The notes under the pieces are model-generated. The model worked only from the letters and a program-made list of their open reading frames with translations, had not been told where the DNA came from and did no database searches. Below are positions 54,774-62,999 of a stretch of DNA of 64,000 nucleotides, piece by piece. The DNA is from Betaproteobacteria bacterium (lineage in GTDB: Bacteria; Pseudomonadota; Gammaproteobacteria; Burkholderiales; Usitatibacteraceae). Where the stretch lies: positions 1,116,001-1,180,000 of the forward strand of contig JADJSD010000001.1 of assembly GCA_016711875.1 (NCBI GenBank), read 5' to 3'. Each line of letters starts with the position of its first letter. The stretch's first letter is position 1. A program made the position numbers and the translations under genes.

Positions 54774-55966
54774 GCGACGTCCTCGTCCGCCTCGAAGGCG
54801 TCGGCAAGGATTACCCGCTCCTCGCGACGGGCGCGAGCCGCGCGCGCATGCTCGTCTCGCTGCTGGCCGGTCGCGGGGCGACGAGCCATGCGACGGCGCT
54901 CGACGGCATCGACCTCGAGATCCGCCGGGGGGATGCCGTCGGCATCGTGGGCGAGAACGGCGCGGGCAAGAGCACGCTCCTCAAGATCATCGCCGGCGTG
55001 GTGAAGCCCTCGCGCGGCACCGCGGTGACGAATGGCCGCGTGGGCGCGCTGCTCGAGCTCGGCAGCGGCTTCCACCCCGACTACACGGGCCGCGACAACA
55101 TCTACCTTTCGAGCGCGCTGCTGGGCCTCTCCCGGCGCGAAACCGAGGACAAGGTGGAGGCCATCGTGTCCTTCGCCGACATCGGCGCGCACATCGACGA
55201 GCCCATCAAGCACTACTCCTCGGGCATGGTGGTGCGCCTGGGCTTCGCGGTGGCCACGGCCCTGTCGCCCGACCTCCTCATCACCGACGAGGTGCTCGCG
55301 GTCGGCGACGAGTCTTTCCAGAAGAAGTGCATGCGCTGGCTCGAGCGTTACCTCGGCGGCGGCGGCACGCTGCTCCTCGTCTCGCACAGCATGTATCACG
55401 TGCAGACGCTCTGCCGCCGCGCCCTCTGGATCCACCAGGGCCGCCCGCGCCTCGACGGCACCGCCTTCGACGTGGCGCGCGAATACCTCACCTACCACGA
55501 GGAAAAGACCCGCATCGCCCGCGTGGCCGCGCCGACGGCGGTCTCCGGTACGCAGCCGCGCCTCGAGAAGATCTGGCTCGAACGCGCGAGCGGCGAGGCC
55601 ACCGCCACGTTCGCCCTGGGCGAGGACATCGTGCTTCGCGGCATCGCCCTCGAGCCGGATGACAGGACGCCCGCGCTCCTCTTCGGCATCGTGCGAGCCG
55701 ACGGCACGCCGGTCTACGGCTCCCTGTCCATCGACGCGGGCTACGCCGCCACCCGCCTCGCGGAGCGCCGCTACGCCTTCGCCGTGCGCTTTCCCGCCGC
55801 CCCCCTGCTGCCGGGCAAGTACGAGATCCGCGCCCATGTCCTCGAGCCGGAGGGCCTGCGGCTTTTTGATACCATCGAGACGGCATTCGTCGTGACGGGC
55901 GAGACGCGGGATTTCGGCCTCGTGAGGCTCGCGCACGAATGGATCCCCGGCCGCGAAGCGCCGTAA
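54770..55966 (+). CDS. wzt: O-antigen ABC exporter ATPase (Wzt type) with C-terminal domain
   Basis: The 398-residue protein has an N-terminal ATPase domain: Walker A GENGAGKST, the Wzt-type signature YSSGMVVRLGF, Walker B LLITDEVLAVGD and switch VSHSM. From about residue 255 a beta-sandwich domain of about 145 residues follows. In Wzt proteins this domain binds the modified end of the O-antigen and makes export depend on chain capping. The methyltransferase directly downstream could provide such a cap, which is an inference. The start is a GTG. Confidence 0.92.
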   Translation: MSDVLVRLEGVGKDYPLLATGASRARMLVSLLAGRGATSHATALDGIDLEIRRGDAVGIVGENGAGKSTLLKIIAGVVKPSRGTAVTNGRVGALLELGSGFHPDYTGRDNIYLSSALLGLSRRETEDKVEAIVSFADIGAHIDEPIKHYSSGMVVRLGFAVATALSPDLLITDEVLAVGDESFQKKCMRWLERYLGGGGTLLLVSHSMYHVQTLCRRALWIHQGRPRLDGTAFDVAREYLTYHEEKTRIARVAAPTAVSGTQPRLEKIWLERASGEATATFALGEDIVLRGIALEPDDRTPALLFGIVRADGTPVYGSLSIDAGYAATRLAERRYAFAVRFPAAPLLPGKYEIRAHVLEPEGLRLFDTIETAFVVTGETRDFGLVRLAHEWIPGREAP

Positions 55967-55979
55967 GCGAAAAGACAGG

Positions 55980-56780
55980 ATGACCACCCCCCTCGATGCC
56001 GGCGGCGGCCCCGCGGCCGCGCTCCTCGCAGCGCACAACGAACTCGAACGCCAGGGCAGCCCCGATGCGATGGGGCACTGGATGCGGGTGAACTGCCTCA
56101 TCCATCCGGACGACGACATCTTCGCGTTCTTCGCGAACCATGCCCTCGCGAAGAACCCCGTGCGCGAGTACCTCGCGGACGGCTGGCGCACGCTCTCGGA
56201 GCTGATGGTGCTCCTCGAGGGCATCGACCGCCCGTTGCTGCGCATGGGCCGCGTCCTCGAGTTCGGCGCGGGCTTCGGGCGGTTCACGCGACACCTCGCA
56301 CGCGTGCTGCCGGGCCGCCTCACGGCTTCGGACGTCCTGCCGGGCACCCCGGAATTCCTGCGCGACACGTTCGGCGTGAAGGCCTTCGCCTCGGCGCGCG
56401 ATCCGGCCGGCCTGCGCCTTCCCGAGACGTACGACCTCGTCTTCGTGCTTTCCGTCTTCACGCACCTGCCGATGCACCAGTGGACACCCTGGTTGCGCGC
56501 CCTCGAGGGCGCCCTGGCGCCGGGCGGGCTGCTGGTTTTCACGGTGCACAACGAGGCGTTCTCGCGCGACCTGGGCGTTCAGTTCGACGCCGATGGCACG
56601 AAGTTCCTCACCTCCAGCGAGTCGCCGTCCGTCGACGGCGAGGTGTACGGCACCACGCTCACCACGCGCGCGTGGGTCGAGGCCGAAGTCGTCCGCGCCC
56701 TGGGTCGCCCGGCGCGGGCTTACGCCGAGCGTGCTTTCTGGCACGGCCAGGACGCCGTCGTGATCGAGCGCCCGGCATGA
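55980..56780 (+). CDS. SAM-dependent methyltransferase
   Basis: This 266-residue class I methyltransferase shows the SAM loop VLEFGAGFGRFTRHLA near residue 87, TASDVLPGTPEFL (acidic loop) and YDLVFVLSVFTHLP (motif near the catalytic face). It is cytoplasmic. Between Wzt and the GT41 proteins it may methylate the glycan chain end or a sugar, but the substrate cannot be read from the sequence. Its stop overlaps the start of the GT41 gene (ATGA). Confidence 0.87.
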   Translation: MTTPLDAGGGPAAALLAAHNELERQGSPDAMGHWMRVNCLIHPDDDIFAFFANHALAKNPVREYLADGWRTLSELMVLLEGIDRPLLRMGRVLEFGAGFGRFTRHLARVLPGRLTASDVLPGTPEFLRDTFGVKAFASARDPAGLRLPETYDLVFVLSVFTHLPMHQWTPWLRALEGALAPGGLLVFTVHNEAFSRDLGVQFDADGTKFLTSSESPSVDGEVYGTTLTTRAWVEAEVVRALGRPARAYAERAFWHGQDAVVIERPA

Positions 56781-59700
56781 ACGCGGTGTCGCCACGCCCG
56801 GCCTTTCGCGAAACCACGCCCGAGCTGCGGGCCAAGGCCGCCGCGCTGCACGGCGCGGGGCAGGTGGAGGCGGCGCTCCTCGTGCTGCAGGAGGTCGTGC
56901 GCCGCGAGCCCGGCGATTTCGGCGGGCAGTACAACCTCGGCTTCGTGCTTCAGCATCTCGGTCGCCTCGACCCCGCCATCGCGGCCTATCGCGCCGCCCT
57001 CGCGGCGAAGCCCGCCTTCGGCGAGGCGCGCGTGAACCTCGGCAGCTGCCTGCTGCTCCAGGGGCGCGTGGAAGAAGCCGAGCGCGAATACGCCGCGGCC
57101 GTCGAGGTGGCGCCGGCCCTGCATCCGGCACAGCTGAACCTGGGCATCGCGCGCCGCCGACTGGGCCGCCACGAGGAGAGCCTCGCGCCCCTTCGCGCTG
57201 CCCTCGCGCTCGCCCCCGCCGACGTCCAGGCCTGGGACCATCTCTATGCCTCGCTCATGGCGCTCAAGCGCCCGATGGAGGCCGTCGACGCCTTCCTCGC
57301 CTGGGAGCCGAAGGCCCCGCCGAGCGCGGAGCTCACCCTCGCGGGACTCACGCTTTCGCGCCTCGCGGGCGACCGCGCGCGCGAGGCGAAGTACCTCGAC
57401 CTGTGCGTGCGCTGGCCCTTCCCGCCGCCGCACAGCGACTTCGCGCGCCTGCCCCTGTCCATCGCGCAGTACTTCGACCTGCCGCCCGGGCACCTCCTTG
57501 CCCTCTACGAGCGCTACGCGAACCTCATGGGCTCGGGCGTCTTCGAGAACTATTCGGGGCAGATGAAGCGCACCCGGGGCGGGCGAATCCGCGTGGGTTA
57601 CCTGTCGCCGGATTTCCGCGACCACGTGATGGGGCGCCTCATGCGCCATGTCTTCGAGAACCACGACGCGAAGCACTTCGAGGTCTACGCCTTCTCGCTC
57701 GCCGCCGAGCGCTTCGAGGACGCGGCCACCGCCTGGTTCCGCGAGCACGCCGTGCGCTTCTCGAACGTGTCGGCGCTCGCCGATGCGCAGGCCGCCCGCC
57801 TCATCGCCGATCACGACCTCGACATCCTCGTGGACCTCGCCGGGCACACGCAGGGCTCCCGGCCCGAGATCCTCGCCTACAAGCCGGCGCGCGTGGTGAT
57901 CACGCACCTGGGCTACCACGGCTGCGTCGGCATTCGGCAGGTCGACTACAAGCTCGCCGACCGCCTCGTCGACGAGCCTGCCAACGCGCGCTTCCAGGTC
58001 GAGAAGCTGCTCTTCATGGACGCGTGCATCTTTCCGTTCGACCACGTGGCGCCCTCGCAGAACCCCGGCCCCACGCGCGAGGAGGCGGGGCTCGCCGGCC
58101 GCGTCGTCTTCGGCGAGTTCGTGAACCCCCTGAAGCTCGCGCCCCGCCTCGTGGACGCGTGGGCGAGGATCCTCGCGCAGGTGCCCGAGGGCGTACTCGC
58201 CTTCTCGCCCTTCAGCGACGGCGACAAGCCCGTCATCGCGGCGATCCTCGCGAAAGCCGGCATCGGCGCCGATCGCGTCGCGTTCCTGCCCCCGGGGCGG
58301 GACGATGCCGAGCGCCGCGCGCGCTACCGCCTGGTCGACCTGGTGCTCGATACCTTTCCCTACGCGGGCGGCGACACCACGGTGGCCGCGCTCGACAGCG
58401 GCGTTCCCGTGGTGTCCCTCACCGGCCGGCGGCACAGCGAGCGCACGGGCGAGAGCATCCTCACCCATGCGGGCCTGCCGCAGTTCGTGACGCGTTCCGA
58501 GGACGACTACGTGGCGCTGGCCGTGGAACTCGCGAAGGACGGTGCGCGCCGCGCGAAGGCGGCCGACGACATCCGCGCCGCGTGGTCCGTGAAGCAGGCC
58601 GAGGGCCACGCCGGCTACGTGCGCGCGCTCGAGACGGCCTACGCGCACGCGCTCGCCGAGAAAGGCGTGCGCCTCGACACCCCGGCGGCGATGTCCGTGG
58701 ACGAATTCCAGACGGCCTTCCGCGCGGCCCTGGTCGCGCACCAGTCCGGCCGCAAGGACGACGCGATCCTCGCCTACGAGCGCCTCGCCGTCGAACAGCC
58801 CGATTACCCGCCCCTCAACTATTTCTTCGCGATGCTGCTGCGCGAGCGGGACCTCGTGCAGCGGGCCCGCACGCTGCTGCAGCGCGCGGTGCACGTCTCG
58901 CCCTCGTACGCCGACGCGCAGGTCGCGCTTGGCAACCTCGAGCTCGAAGCCGGCCGCCCCGCCCAGGCGCGCAAGGCCTTCGAGGCCGTCACGGCCGTTC
59001 GTGCCGACCGTGCCGATGCGTGGTCGGGCCTGGGGCTCGCGCTCGAACCCCTGGGCGAGCCGGACGGGTCGATCGCGGCCTTCCAGCGCGCGCTCGCCCT
59101 GGACACCGGCAAGGCCGCCGCGCACCTGAACCTCGCCATCGCGCTGCAGAAGGCGCGCCGCGTCGACGAGTCGCGCACCGCCTACCGCGCCGCGCTCGCG
59201 ATCGACCCGAACTCCGCCGAGACGCTGCTCAATTTCGGCCTGCTCCTCGACAGCGTGGGCCAGCGCGAGCTCGCCATCACGAGCTGGCGCGGCGCGCTCT
59301 CGATCGAGCCGGCCCTCGAGGCGGCCTACGTCTCGCTGCACGAGGCGCTTCGCGCGGGCGGCCGCCTCGCCGAGTGGGTCGCCAACTTCGAGTCCTTCGC
59401 AAAGTGGTGCCCCGATTCGCCGCGCCTCGCTCTCTATGCGATCGCCGTGGCCCAGCACCAGGGCGACCTCCTCGAGGCCACGCGCTGTTTCCACCAGGCG
59501 GTGGCCGCGGCGCAGCGCGAGAAGGACGATGCCGTGGCGGCCGACTTCATCGGGCCGCTTCTCGAGGCGGCCACCTTTTTCAAGATCGACGATTCGGAGC
59601 GCCTCGCCCTCGAGACGCGCCACTCGCAGGCCCTTCGCGCGCTGCATCCCCAGCTGCCCCTCGCGCCGCCGCGGGAGGCGGGCGGCAAGGTTCGCGTGGG

Positions 59701-60787
59701 CTACCTCACCGCCGCGTTCGCCGACGAGGCTTCCGAGCGCCTGGCGCTCGCATTCCTCGCGCGCCACGACCGCTCGCGCTTCGAGGTCTCGGTGTATTCG
59801 CTCTCGGCCTACGCGGGCCGCTTCACCGAGACGGTCCGCACGCTCGCCGATCGCGTGGCGGGCATCGAAGGCCTGCCGCTGCGCGCGGCGGGCGAGTTCA
59901 TCGCCCGGGCGCGGCTCGACGTGCTGGTGGACCTGTGCGAGCCCGGCCATGGGGGGGCCGCCGCGATCCTCGCGCTCAAGCCCGCGCGCATCCAGGTCGC
60001 GCATCCGGCCTTCGCCGGCAGCGCGCGCGTGGCCACGGTCGATTACCGCCTCACCGACGCCGTGCTCGAACCGGCGGCCGTGCCCTTGCCCGCGCCGGGC
60101 GCGAAGCCGCTCGCGATGGACGGCTGCGTCTTCCCCTATTCGCCGCGCACCCTGGCGCGCAAGGCGCCGATGGGCCGGTTCCAACTGGGCCTGCCCGCCG
60201 ACGCGTTCGTCTTCGGCGTGTTCGGCGAGCCACGCCGGTTCTCCCCGGCGACGCTCGAGGCGTGGCGCCTGCTGCTCGCGCGCGTGCCCAATGCCATCCT
60301 CGCCTTTTCGCCGCCCTTCGCTGCGGACGCGGTTGCCGCGCAGCGGCTCGCCGTCGCGGCCGGGATCGAACCGCATCGCACCGCGATCCTGCCGGGCGTG
60401 GAAGGCGAGGGCGGGGACGCGTGGCGCTGGCTCTTCGTGGACTGCGCCCTCGACACCTTCCCGCGCTCGAGCCCTCTCGAGGCGATGGATGCTCTCTCGC
60501 AGGGCGTGCCGGTCGTGACGCTCGAGGGTGCCCGCATCGAGGAGCGCGGTGCCTTCCGCGTGCTCTCGGCGGCCGGGCTGCCGGAACTCGTGGCCGCCAC
60601 GCCTACGGCCTACGGCGAGCTCGCCGCCCGCCTCGCCGCCGACGCCCCCTGGCGCGCCTCGCTGCGCGAGGCCATCGGCCGGCGCGTGCCGGCCTCGACC
60701 CTTGCGGACACGACCGCGCATACTCGTGCCCTCGAAAGCGCGCTCCTCGCGGGCCTTGCCCAGTCGGGCATCCGGATCGAACCATGA
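56777..60787 (+). CDS. Tandem TPR-GT41 protein with two O-GlcNAc transferase-like modules
   Basis: The 1,336-residue protein has the order TPR (about 1-245), GT41/SPINDLY module 1 (about 270-630), TPR (about 640-890), GT41-like module 2 (about 970-1330). Module 1 looks intact, with GYLSPDFRDHVMG, LVDLAGHTQGSRPE, THLGYHGCVG, the Lys of NPLKLAP (Lys453, matching the catalytic-site Lys of human OGT) and DTFPYAGGDTT. Module 2 keeps the fold (GYLTAAFADEAS, HPAFAGSARVATVDY, DTFPRSSPLEAMDAL). However, it has EPRRFSP at the Lys position (Arg1154) and lacks the GHT motif, so it may bind rather than catalyse. GT41 enzymes usually glycosylate Ser/Thr of proteins. Two modules in one chain are unusual. 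It is coupled to the methyltransferase and to the next gene. Confidence 0.87.
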   Translation: MNAVSPRPAFRETTPELRAKAAALHGAGQVEAALLVLQEVVRREPGDFGGQYNLGFVLQHLGRLDPAIAAYRAALAAKPAFGEARVNLGSCLLLQGRVEEAEREYAAAVEVAPALHPAQLNLGIARRRLGRHEESLAPLRAALALAPADVQAWDHLYASLMALKRPMEAVDAFLAWEPKAPPSAELTLAGLTLSRLAGDRAREAKYLDLCVRWPFPPPHSDFARLPLSIAQYFDLPPGHLLALYERYANLMGSGVFENYSGQMKRTRGGRIRVGYLSPDFRDHVMGRLMRHVFENHDAKHFEVYAFSLAAERFEDAATAWFREHAVRFSNVSALADAQAARLIADHDLDILVDLAGHTQGSRPEILAYKPARVVITHLGYHGCVGIRQVDYKLADRLVDEPANARFQVEKLLFMDACIFPFDHVAPSQNPGPTREEAGLAGRVVFGEFVNPLKLAPRLVDAWARILAQVPEGVLAFSPFSDGDKPVIAAILAKAGIGADRVAFLPPGRDDAERRARYRLVDLVLDTFPYAGGDTTVAALDSGVPVVSLTGRRHSERTGESILTHAGLPQFVTRSEDDYVALAVELAKDGARRAKAADDIRAAWSVKQAEGHAGYVRALETAYAHALAEKGVRLDTPAAMSVDEFQTAFRAALVAHQSGRKDDAILAYERLAVEQPDYPPLNYFFAMLLRERDLVQRARTLLQRAVHVSPSYADAQVALGNLELEAGRPAQARKAFEAVTAVRADRADAWSGLGLALEPLGEPDGSIAAFQRALALDTGKAAAHLNLAIALQKARRVDESRTAYRAALAIDPNSAETLLNFGLLLDSVGQRELAITSWRGALSIEPALEAAYVSLHEALRAGGRLAEWVANFESFAKWCPDSPRLALYAIAVAQHQGDLLEATRCFHQAVAAAQREKDDAVAADFIGPLLEAATFFKIDDSERLALETRHSQALRALHPQLPLAPPREAGGKVRVGYLTAAFADEASERLALAFLARHDRSRFEVSVYSLSAYAGRFTETVRTLADRVAGIEGLPLRAAGEFIARARLDVLVDLCEPGHGGAAAILALKPARIQVAHPAFAGSARVATVDYRLTDAVLEPAAVPLPAPGAKPLAMDGCVFPYSPRTLARKAPMGRFQLGLPADAFVFGVFGEPRRFSPATLEAWRLLLARVPNAILAFSPPFAADAVAAQRLAVAAGIEPHRTAILPGVEGEGGDAWRWLFVDCALDTFPRSSPLEAMDALSQGVPVVTLEGARIEERGAFRVLSAAGLPELVAATPTAYGELAARLAADAPWRASLREAIGRRVPASTLADTTAHTRALESALLAGLAQSGIRIEP

Positions 60788-62994
60788 GCACCCCCGCCCC
60801 CCTTCTCCAGGAAGGCCTCGCCCTGCAGGGCGCCGGCCGGCTCGCCGAGGCGCTCGTGCGCTTCGACCAGTACACCACCACGCGGCCCAACGACGCACTG
60901 GGCTGGCAGCACCTCGCGCTCGCGGCGCAGCAGGGAGGGGACCTCGCGCGGGCCTGGCGGGCGGTTTCCCGCGCCATCGATCTGCACGGGCACGACCCGA
61001 AACTGCACCTGCTCGCGGGCAACATCCGACAGGACCAGTCCGACCTGGAAGGCGCCGTAAAGCATTTCGAACGCGCCATCCGGATCGATCCGCAGTTCGC
61101 ACATGCCCACAACAACCTGGGCATCGTGCTGCAATCCCTCGGGCGCCCGGTGCCGGCCGCGGCCGCCTTCCGCTGCGCCGTCGAGGCGAAGCCCGACTAC
61201 ATGCGGGCGTGGAACAACCTCGGTTCGACGCTGCTCACGCTCGAGCGGCCTCAGGAGGCCGTGGAATGCCTGAACCGCGCCCTCGGCATCGACCCCAACT
61301 ATGCGCATGCGCACCTGAACCTGGGCCTGCATGAGCTCGCCACGGGGCGCCACGCCGAGGCGGAGGTGACGCTGAAGCGGGCGGTAGAGCTCGAGCCTCG
61401 CCTTTCCGATGCGCACTTCGGCCTGGGCCGGCTCTACCGCGAGCGCTTCGATCTCGACCGTGCCGAGGCGTCGCTGCGCCAGGCCGTGCAGCTCAACCCG
61501 CGGGCGGCCGATGCGTGGCTTGCTCTGGGCGAGACGGTGGCGGAGAAGGGGCAGCGCGCGATGGCCGGCGAATGCTACCGGCTCGCACTCGCGGCGCGCC
61601 CCAAGAGCCTGCGGGCGCGCATGGGCCTCGCCCTTACCCTTCCCCAGATCTACGCGAGCGCGCAGGAAGTGGAGCTGCTGCGCCAGCAATTCGACGCGGG
61701 GCTCGGCTCCCTCGAACAGGGCATCGGCGAGTGGATCGGGGACCTGCATCCCGGCGAGCGGATCAGCACCGCGCAATGGAACAATTTCTACCTTGCCTAC
61801 CAGGGACGCGACGACCGCCCCTTGCAGGAGCGCTTCGCGAATTTCCAGCGCACGATTCTCGAGACGGCGCTCGCCCCGTACTACGTGCCGATTGCCAGGA
61901 AGCCACGCGCCGGCCGGCGGCTGCGCGTGGGGTTCGTCTCGAGCTTCTTCTACCACTGCACCGCGGGAAACTACTTCAAGAGCTGGGTGACGAAGCTCGA
62001 TCCGGCGAAGTTCGAGACGCACGTCTTCTCGCTGCACCTGAATCCCGACGCCGTCACGCGGGAAATCCAGCAGGCCTGCACGAGCTTCCGGCAAGGCGCC
62101 TGGTCGTTCCTGGGGCTTGCCCAGGCGGTGCGCGAGGCGGACCTCGACGTGCTCGTCTACCCGGAGCTCGGCATGCATGCCCGCGTCTTCACGCTCGCCT
62201 CGCTGCGCCTCGCGCCGCTGCAGTGCGCCGGCTGGGGCCACCCCGTCACCTCGGGCCACGCCAACATCGACGTGGGCTTCTCGAGCGCCGCCATGGAGCC
62301 CGAGGGCGCCGAGGGCCACTATCGCGAGCGGCTCGTGCGCTTGCCTGGCATCGGCACCTGCTACCCGCGCCCGGCGATACCGGACCCGGTGCCGCGCGCG
62401 GCGCTCGGGCTCCCGGACGACGCGATCGTGTACCTCTTCCCGCAGTCGCTCTTCAAGGTGCACCCGGACAACGACGAGCTGCTGGTCGAGATCCTCGCGC
62501 GCGAGCCCCGCGCCGTCATCGCGATGTTCCAGTCCCGCTACGCGCCCATCACCAACCAGTTCGTCGACCGGCTCTCGCGGCGTTTCGCCGCGCGAGGCCT
62601 TCCGACCGCGGGCCGCATCAAGTTGCTGCCCAACGTGCCGCACGCCGACTACCTGCGCATCAATCTCGCGTGCGACGCCATGCTCGATTCGCTCTACTGG
62701 TCCGGCGGCAACACGTCCCTCGACGCGCTCGCCTGCGGCCTGCCCGTGGTCACGCGCCCGGGCGAGTTCATGCGTGGGCGCCAGAGCGCCGGCATGCTCT
62801 CGATCCTGGGCATCCCGGAGCTCGTCGTCGATTCGAACGAGGCGTACGTCGAGACGGCGCTCAGGGTCGGCCGCGACCGCGCCTGGCGCGAAAGCCTGCG
62901 CGCTCGCATCGTCGGGGCGAGCCACCGGCTCTTCGACGAGGAAGAGCCGGTCCGCGCGCTCGGCGACTTCCTGCTCGGCGAGTTTCCGGAGTAA
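60784..62994 (+). CDS. TPR-GT41 (SPINDLY/O-GlcNAc transferase family) protein
   Basis: This 736-residue protein has about eight TPR units (1-290), a linker helix region and a GT41 catalytic region (about 375-736). The region opens LRVGFVSSFFYHCTAGNYFKSW, followed by CAGWGHPVTSGHANIDV, FPQSLFKVHPDND (Lys558 at the catalytic Lys position) and SLYWSGGNTSLDALACGLPV. The ATG at 60784 overlaps the previous stop (ATGA). The same frame is open far upstream within the previous gene, but that is GC-driven and not coding. It probably adds a sugar from a UDP-sugar to a protein. The acceptor is unknown; the secreted proteins, pilins or flagellins are candidates. Confidence 0.88.
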   Translation: MSTPAPLLQEGLALQGAGRLAEALVRFDQYTTTRPNDALGWQHLALAAQQGGDLARAWRAVSRAIDLHGHDPKLHLLAGNIRQDQSDLEGAVKHFERAIRIDPQFAHAHNNLGIVLQSLGRPVPAAAAFRCAVEAKPDYMRAWNNLGSTLLTLERPQEAVECLNRALGIDPNYAHAHLNLGLHELATGRHAEAEVTLKRAVELEPRLSDAHFGLGRLYRERFDLDRAEASLRQAVQLNPRAADAWLALGETVAEKGQRAMAGECYRLALAARPKSLRARMGLALTLPQIYASAQEVELLRQQFDAGLGSLEQGIGEWIGDLHPGERISTAQWNNFYLAYQGRDDRPLQERFANFQRTILETALAPYYVPIARKPRAGRRLRVGFVSSFFYHCTAGNYFKSWVTKLDPAKFETHVFSLHLNPDAVTREIQQACTSFRQGAWSFLGLAQAVREADLDVLVYPELGMHARVFTLASLRLAPLQCAGWGHPVTSGHANIDVGFSSAAMEPEGAEGHYRERLVRLPGIGTCYPRPAIPDPVPRAALGLPDDAIVYLFPQSLFKVHPDNDELLVEILAREPRAVIAMFQSRYAPITNQFVDRLSRRFAARGLPTAGRIKLLPNVPHADYLRINLACDAMLDSLYWSGGNTSLDALACGLPVVTRPGEFMRGRQSAGMLSILGIPELVVDSNEAYVETALRVGRDRAWRESLRARIVGASHRLFDEEEPVRALGDFLLGEFPE

Positions 62995-62999
62995 GGGCC

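Noticed and set aside
56720..61102. A 1,460-codon open frame on the minus strand opposite the GT41 genes
   Set aside because: High GC removes stop codons from antisense frames; the translation is His/Arg/Gly-rich without any recognisable fold.
57403..62994. A 1,863-codon open frame through both GT41 genes
   Set aside because: The part before 60784 is an out-of-frame shadow of the double GT41 gene, Arg/Pro-rich with no domains; only the part from 60784 is coding.
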